Assembly (NCBI GenBank): GCA_964420285.1
Contig: CAYQTE010000087.1
Span: 1 to 16,644, forward strand
DNA: 16,644 bases
DNA from: CAYQTE01 sp964420285
Lineage (GTDB): Bacteria; Planctomycetota; Phycisphaerae; Tepidisphaerales; Tepidisphaeraceae
Direction of reading: 5' to 3'
Part shown: one piece after another, positions 13,095 through 16,644 of the stretch
How the letters are laid out: each line of letters begins with the position of its first letter
How positions within the stretch are numbered: position 1 is the stretch's first letter
Notes under the pieces: generated by a model
The model's database searches: none
Seen by the model: only the letters and a program-made list of their open reading frames with translations
What the model was told of the DNA's origin: nothing
Made by a program: the position numbers and the translations under genes

Positions 13095-13737
13095 GTCGCG
13101 GCTTGGTGAGGAATCGGCTGCTCAGGCCGGCCAGGGAAAACTCGGCGATGTGGGAGGCGACACGTTCGACGTCGAGGTGATCGCCAAGTTTTGGATAGAG
13201 GCGGTTGATGAAATAGCGATGGCGCAGGTAGAAGACGCACTGGCCGAACACGCTGGCGGCGGCGAGGCCGACGCAATCGTCGTCGGGCGGGACATTGAGC
13301 AATTCGCCGATGAGGGCGGAAAGCCTGTTATTGAGCGGCTTGATCACATTGGTCAGCAGAGCATCGAGGGCTGCGGTCGGCTCGAGCAACTCTCGGGTGA
13401 TGAGGATGTGTTCCCATGTCTGCCGCTCGCGCCCCAGGAGACGCAGGCAGTAGAGGCGAACGAAGGTGAGGAACCGGCAGCGAGCATGGCCGGTGATCTG
13501 ATCGTCGGGCGGAATCACCTGTGCGGCATCCTCGCTGATATGGCGGAGGACGGCGGCGTAGAGTTCGCTCTTGTCGCGGAAGTGGTAATTGACGCTGGCG
13601 AGGCTGGCGCCGGCGCGGTCGGTGATGTCCTTGATGGTCGCGCCGCGGAAGCCGTGTTCCGCGAAGACCTCGCCGGCCGCTTGCAGCAGCCGCCGGCGAG
13701 TTTCCTGGCTTGCCGAATTATTTTTCACGTTGCCCAT
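13063..13737 (-). CDS. TetR-family transcriptional regulator, probable repressor of the adjacent efflux genes
   Basis: 224 residues from the ATG at 13737 (MGNVKNNSASQETRRRLLQA), the natural TetR-type opening; an ATG eight codons upstream is possible. The helix-turn-helix is clear: GATIKDITDRAGASLASVNY then HFRDKSELY (about 32-60). The C-terminal part (ELLEPTAALDALL, then SVFGQCVFYLRHR) resembles the CecR/YbiH-type ligand domain; this is a by-eye judgement. It is divergent from emrAB with a shared AT-rich control region holding inverted repeats and overlapping promoters, so self-regulation and repression of the pump are likely. Its 3' end overlaps queA by 32 bases, tail to tail. The inducer is unknown. 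Confidence 0.9.
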   Translation of the reverse strand: MGNVKNNSASQETRRRLLQAAGEVFAEHGFRGATIKDITDRAGASLASVNYHFRDKSELYAAVLRHISEDAAQVIPPDDQITGHARCRFLTFVRLYCLRLLGRERQTWEHILITRELLEPTAALDALLTNVIKPLNNRLSALIGELLNVPPDDDCVGLAAASVFGQCVFYLRHRYFINRLYPKLGDHLDVERVASHIAEFSLAGLSSRFLTKPRLTQSASRPRN

Positions 13738-13800
13738 GAGTCGTATCCGCCGGTTGCACAAGGCGGCTTGCGCCGCATCCTCGCCGAGTCAATATTGGAA

Positions 13801-13829
13801 TTGACTTTCTTTATTTGAAAGTGTATTCT
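13801..13829 (+). promoter_or_regulatory. Sigma70-like promoter for emrAB
   Basis: TTGACT (13801-13806), a 17-base spacer and TATTCT (13824-13829). The predicted start is near 13836, giving a leader of about 80 bases before the ATG at 13916. The region is markedly AT-rich against its surroundings. Confidence 0.6.
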
Positions 13830-13835
13830 AAATAA
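13804..13835. promoter_or_regulatory. Candidate TetR operator (overlapping inverted repeats)
   Basis: ACTTTC-N7-GAAAGT (13804-13822) is a perfect 19-base dyad inside the emrAB promoter. TTATTT-N13-AAATAA (13811-13835) is a second dyad, with GAA/TTC inside it nearly symmetrical. Both cover the -10 of the tetR promoter, so one bound dimer could block both directions. Which dyad is used cannot be told from sequence. Confidence 0.45.
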
Positions 13836-13848
13836 GCGTTTTAGTCAA
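13820..13848 (-). promoter_or_regulatory. Sigma70-like promoter for the tetR gene
   Basis: On the minus strand TTGACT (13848-13843), a 17-base spacer and TACACT (13825-13820). It overlaps the emrAB promoter; the two -35 boxes are the same hexamer in opposite orientation. The leader would be about 75 bases. Confidence 0.5.
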
Positions 13849-13915
13849 GCCGATCCGTAGGAAGTGTGCCGGACGGCGGGCCGCGCCGCGGCCGGTATGG
13901 CCAGGAGCAGTGATT

Positions 13916-15079
13916 ATGGATGCGAATCAGGATCAGGTGGAAGCGGGGCCGTCGACGACGGGCGGGAATGCCCACCCGTCGCCCGCGGCAGCGGGCGGCC
14001 GAGTGGCGCATGCACCGGCGGCGGACATGTCGCGCCGGCAGGCGCCCAAGAAATCCCGGCCGCCGGTGCTTCGCATTTTCCTGGCCGTGCTGGTGGTTCT
14101 GGCCATCGCCGGGACGGTGTACTGGCTTCAGGTGCGCGACTTCGAGGACACCGATGACGCGTTCGTCGACGGGCACGTGATCCCGATCAGTCCGCAAGTG
14201 CCGGCCGAGGTCGCGGACGTGAAGGTCGAGGATAATAAATTCGTGAGCAAGGGCCAGGTGCTGGTTACGCTCGATCCGTCGGACTATCAGGCGGCTCTGG
14301 AGCAGGCGCAGGGCGCGGAGGCATCCGTTCAGGGTCGGCTCGCCGAAGCCCAGACCGGCGTGGCCACGGCGCAAAGCGCGGTGGACGAGGCCAAGGCCGA
14401 GTTGGACGTGGCACAGGTGGCCCTGGACAACGCCGATCGCGAGTTGAAGCGGTATCAGGGTCTGGACGAGCGGGCCAAGAGCCAGCAGCAACTGGACAAC
14501 GCGACGTATGCGCAAAAGACCTCGGCCGCCCAGGTCGCGCAGGCGAAAGCCCGGCTGGCGACGGCGCAGGCGCGGGTGGCGTCGGCCAACGCGAGCGTGA
14601 CGGCCGCCAACGGGGACTTGCAAAAGGCCAAGGCCGATACCCGCCGCGCCGAAATCAATCTCGGCTACTGCACCATCAAGGCGCCCAGCGATGGATGGGT
14701 GACGACCAAGAACGTCGAGGCGGGAATGTATGTAACGCCCGCCAGCCAGTTGTTTGCGATCGTGCCCAAGGACGTGTGGGTGATCGCGAATTTCAAGGAG
14801 ACGCAACTGGACCTGATGCGCAAGGGCCAGACGGTGACGATCCATGTGGATGCGTACCCCGATCACGATTTTCGCGGGACGGTGGATTCGATCCAGGCGG
14901 GGACCGGCTCGCGGTTCAGCGTAATCCCGTCGGAAAACGCCACGGGGAACTTCGTGAAGGTGGTGCAGCGCGTTCCGGTGAAGATCACGTTTGACGAGGA
15001 CGTAAACGCCGACACGGATCATGTGCTGTCGCCGGGCATGTCGGTCGAGCCGACGATTCGCGTGCGCAACCGGTCGTGA
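13916..15079 (+). CDS. emrA: HlyD/EmrA-family membrane fusion (periplasmic adaptor) protein
   Basis: 387 residues, the usual size of EmrA. The ATG at 13916 has AGGAG eight bases upstream; a GTG at 13910 is too close to that site. A Pro/Ala-rich cytoplasmic tail (1-50) leads to one membrane segment (RIFLAVLVVLAIAGTVYWL, 53-71), then EDTDDAFVDGHVIPISPQVP (the EmrA-type opening of the lipoyl half-motif). A long Ala/Gln-rich coiled-coil hairpin follows (about 125-255), then the second lipoyl half (INLGYCTIKAPSDGWV) and a beta-barrel (VWVIANFKETQLDLMRKGQ). It links the inner-membrane pump EmrB to an outer-membrane channel. No TolC-like gene is in the window. It is first gene of a two-gene operon divergent from tetR. 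Confidence 0.92.
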   Translation: MDANQDQVEAGPSTTGGNAHPSPAAAGGRVAHAPAADMSRRQAPKKSRPPVLRIFLAVLVVLAIAGTVYWLQVRDFEDTDDAFVDGHVIPISPQVPAEVADVKVEDNKFVSKGQVLVTLDPSDYQAALEQAQGAEASVQGRLAEAQTGVATAQSAVDEAKAELDVAQVALDNADRELKRYQGLDERAKSQQQLDNATYAQKTSAAQVAQAKARLATAQARVASANASVTAANGDLQKAKADTRRAEINLGYCTIKAPSDGWVTTKNVEAGMYVTPASQLFAIVPKDVWVIANFKETQLDLMRKGQTVTIHVDAYPDHDFRGTVDSIQAGTGSRFSVIPSENATGNFVKVVQRVPVKITFDEDVNADTDHVLSPGMSVEPTIRVRNRS

Positions 15080-15140
15080 TGTCGATCGGATTCGCCGGGC
15101 CCAGGGGTAGTCGGATTCACCGGACAAGATCGAGCGCGAC

Positions 15141-16644
15141 ATGGCGATGATGCGCACGACACATAGCGCGGCCAAGCCGGGCGTCAGCCCCTTTACGGTG
15201 GCGGTGGTCGTCTCGATGGCGACGTTCATGCAGGTGCTGGACACCAGCATCGCCAACGTGGCGCTGCGCCATATCGCGGGGAATCTGGGGGCCGGCCAGG
15301 ATGAGAGCACCTGGGTGCTGACCAGTTATCTCGTGAGCAACGCGATCATCATTCCGATCAGCGGGTGGATGAGTTCCGCGTTTGGCCGCAAGCGGTTTTA
15401 CATGGCGTGCGTGGCGACGTTCACGATCAGTTCGCTGTTCTGCGGGCTGGCTCCCTCGCTGGGATGGCTGCTGTTTTTCCGCGTCCTGCAAGGGGCTGGC
15501 GGCGGAGGGCTTGCACCCAGCGAGCAGTCCATGCTGGCCGATACCTTTCCGCCGGAAAAGCTCGGCATTGCGTTCGCCATCTGGAGCGTGGCGGTCATGG
15601 TCGCCCCGGCGATCGGGCCGACGCTGGGGGGATGGATCACGGACAATTTCTCCTGGCGATGGATTTTCTTCATCAATGTGCCGGTCGGGCTGTTGTCGCT
15701 GTTTCTCACGCAAAACGTGGTGCAGGATTCGCCCATGCAGGAGCAGAAGAGAAGGGAACTGCGCGCGACCGGGCTACGGGTCGATTACATGGGATTCGCC
15801 TGGACGGTCATCGGCTTTGGCGCGCTGCAGATCGTGCTGGACAAGGGCCAGGAGGATGACTGGTTCGGCTCGCCGTTCATCTGCGCGTTCATGGCCGTCG
15901 CGGCGATCGGGCTGGTATTGCTGGTTCTGTGGGAGACGGTGATCGTCGCCGATCCGATGGTGGACATACCGCTGCTGGCGAACCCCAATCTGTCGTCGTC
16001 GATGATGCTGGCGTTCGTGGTGGGATTTATTCTCACGGCGACGACGGTGTTGTTGCCGCAATTCGTGCAGGAATTGCTCGGCTACAACGCGACCAACGCC
16101 GGGCTGATTCTCATGCCGGGCGGGTTGGTGATGATGTTCATGATGCCGATCGCCGGCCGGCTGGTGGCCGTCGTGAAGCAGCAGATTCTGATGGTGTTCG
16201 GACTGGCGATGACGGCGGGGTCGATGTTTTTGTATTCCAGGCTGGACACAGGGGTGTCGTTCGAGCATCTGGTGTGGCTTCGAATCTTTCAGTGCGTCGG
16301 GCTGCCGCTGTTCTTTCTTCCGCTGAACACGATCGCGTACGGCAACCTGCCGCCTGGGAAAAACAACAACGCCAGCGCGATGATGAACCTGATGCGGAAT
16401 CTGGGAGGGAGCATCGGGATTTCGGTGGCGTTTACAATGCTGGCGCGGCGGTCGCAGCTTCACCAGGAACGATTGAGTTCGACAGCGACGCATTTCTATC
16501 AGCCGTTCGTTCACGCCATGACCGCCGCCGGCGGGTTTACCCGTGGCAATATCATTCGTTTCTACGGCCTGATCGGGCAGCAGGCAAATATGCTGGCGTA
16601 TGTGGATGTGTTTAAGGTTCTGGGGATTGGATGTGTGGTAGTGA
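15141..16644 (+). CDS. emrB: MFS drug:H+ antiporter, DHA2 (EmrB/QacA) family, cut by the right edge
   Basis: 501 codons are present with no stop before the window ends; the family is typically a little over 500 residues, so little is missing. The start at 15141 (MAMMRTTHSAAKPG) is the first ATG after an in-frame TAG at 15108-15110; ATGs at 15147 and 15150 are alternatives, and the ribosome site is weak. The first membrane segment carries FMQVLDTSIANVAL, the DHA2 opening; GWMSSAFGRKR is motif A, FRVLQGAGGGGLAPSEQSML motif B, and GPTLGGWITDNFSWRWIFF motif C of 14-segment exporters. It pumps toxic compounds out using the proton gradient, handing them to EmrA. It lies 61 bases after emrA in the same operon. 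Confidence 0.93.
   Translation, partial: MAMMRTTHSAAKPGVSPFTVAVVVSMATFMQVLDTSIANVALRHIAGNLGAGQDESTWVLTSYLVSNAIIIPISGWMSSAFGRKRFYMACVATFTISSLFCGLAPSLGWLLFFRVLQGAGGGGLAPSEQSMLADTFPPEKLGIAFAIWSVAVMVAPAIGPTLGGWITDNFSWRWIFFINVPVGLLSLFLTQNVVQDSPMQEQKRRELRATGLRVDYMGFAWTVIGFGALQIVLDKGQEDDWFGSPFICAFMAVAAIGLVLLVLWETVIVADPMVDIPLLANPNLSSSMMLAFVVGFILTATTVLLPQFVQELLGYNATNAGLILMPGGLVMMFMMPIAGRLVAVVKQQILMVFGLAMTAGSMFLYSRLDTGVSFEHLVWLRIFQCVGLPLFFLPLNTIAYGNLPPGKNNNASAMMNLMRNLGGSIGISVAFTMLARRSQLHQERLSSTATHFYQPFVHAMTAAGGFTRGNIIRFYGLIGQQANMLAYVDVFKVLGIGCVVV

Noticed and set aside
13841..15310. 489-codon minus-strand frame opposite emrA
   Set aside because: It is antisense to a clear EmrA and has no motif; it also crosses the emrA-emrB junction.

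Overview
The window is GC-rich bacterial chromosomal DNA from a draft or metagenome assembly: it contains a 100-N scaffold gap whose flanks duplicate each other. The gene set is mostly housekeeping, with no phage, plasmid, CRISPR or tRNA/rRNA signal. REP-associated transposase (RAYT) debris, long non-coding stretches made of stock repeat words (cacagag-type, gacgccgag-type, C-tracts) and TACAAT-type -10 boxes would suit Planctomycetota. That is an impression of style, not a proof; no phylogenetic marker was compared.

Layout. 1-1170 is a scrapyard: pieces of at least two RAYT transposases in both orientations, REP-like hairpins, a possible Rhs-like remnant and one unrecognised gene (278-769, minus). 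1168-2136 is non-coding and repeat-filled. 2137-3264 is an M29 aminopeptidase and 3325-4125 a DUF3800 protein of lower GC (both plus). 4254-5423 is sucC (minus), ending at a clear intrinsic terminator. 5615-6753 is an aldo/keto reductase interrupted only by the artificial gap, followed 12 nt later by queC (6766-7470). 10257 down to 7521 (minus) is a three-gene ABC importer operon of the BtuFCD/siderophore type: lipoprotein, permease, ATPase. 10469-11248 is a coiled-coil protein with a C-terminal membrane anchor. 11310-11783 (minus) is a proline-rich unknown. 12045-13094 is queA. 13063-13737 (minus) is a TetR-family regulator whose 3' end overlaps that of queA. 13916-15079 and 15141-end are an EmrA/EmrB-type multidrug efflux pair, divergent from the regulator.

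How the genes work together. Three units stand out. The TetR gene and emrAB share an AT-rich control region with two overlapping, oppositely directed sigma70-like promoters and inverted repeats: a classic local efflux switch. queC and queA both serve queuosine synthesis and flank the importer; if that importer carries cobalamin there would be a metabolic link, since the last queuosine step (QueG) uses cobalamin, but the substrate is not shown. The left end records decay of a RAYT/REP system. I found no convincing new multi-gene system. The most useful observations are the removable assembly gap, the RAYT/REP debris and the tetR-emrAB control region.
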